From the NCBI RefSeq assembly GCF_915070105.1, contig NZ_CAJZFJ010000099.1, positions 1 through 5,231 of the forward strand: 5,231 nt of DNA. The letters run 5' to 3'. The translations under genes and the position numbers were made by a program. This stretch comes from an uncultured Porphyromonas sp. (lineage in GTDB: Bacteria > Bacteroidota > Bacteroidia > Bacteroidales > Porphyromonadaceae). Shown piece after piece: positions 5,205 to 5,231 of this stretch (position 1 is its first letter; the number at the start of each line of letters is the position of its first letter). The notes under the pieces were generated by a model. That model did no database searches and was not told the origin of the DNA. It saw only the letters and a program-made list of their open reading frames with translations.

Positions 5205-5231
5205 TATTCGCTTGGCATATCTAGACTAGGA

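Larger units (their letters stand above)
4978..5231. other. Gene-free 3' region with several inverted repeats
   Basis: No protein I recognise is encoded here. One frame stays open on each strand (to 5200 on +, 4960-5187 on -), but both translations are basic, low in hydrophobic-core pattern and lack a recognisable motif. The + frame only continues from inside the transferase gene out of frame. The region holds a 10-base direct repeat TCGGGGATAT (5048-5057 and 5141-5150) and several short stems described separately. It could be a noncoding RNA, a dispersed intergenic repeat, or the upstream region of a gene past the right edge. Confidence 0.4.

Overview
The window looks like a chromosomal segment from a Bacteroidota bacterium, most likely a Bacteroidales member close to Porphyromonas. 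Three things support this. There is a DUF3127-type protein, a family known essentially from Bacteroidota. The ROK and TrpRS sequences read like Bacteroidales versions. Translation starts are mostly preceded by A-rich stretches rather than strong Shine-Dalgarno sites. The genus is an inference and was not tested by a search.

Layout: all convincing genes lie on the + strand. (1) Up to 776: the 3' part of a ROK-family gene whose start is off the left edge, closed by a very strong intrinsic terminator (797-838). (2) 839-1152: about 310 bases without a gene, holding a 45-bp array of 9-bp repeats, a strongly G-over-C skewed stretch, and a short foldable leader before trpS. (3) 1153-2613: trpS (tryptophanyl-tRNA synthetase), then 36 bases later a small DUF3127 protein with an SSB-like acidic C-terminal tip. 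A hairpin without a T tract follows (2647-2687). (4) 2725-4959: rlmH (23S rRNA pseudouridine-1915 methyltransferase) and, 30 bases later, a five-TM membrane-anchored sulfatase-superfamily protein of the phosphoethanolamine-transferase type. (5) 4960-5231: no convincing gene. It is rich in short inverted repeats and open in one frame on each strand, so it may be a structured or repeated noncoding element or the promoter side of a gene beyond the right edge.

Functionally this is mostly housekeeping: sugar-responsive regulation, tRNA charging, probable nucleic-acid binding, ribosome modification and envelope modification. The likely transcription units are ROK alone, trpS with DUF3127, and rlmH with the transferase. 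I see no mobile element, CRISPR array, tRNA or rRNA, and no clear new multi-gene system. The items most worth a second look are the SSB-like tip and repeat-built linker of the DUF3127 protein, the 9-bp repeat array in the G-rich gap, the cysteine-poor transferase, and the structured 3' region.
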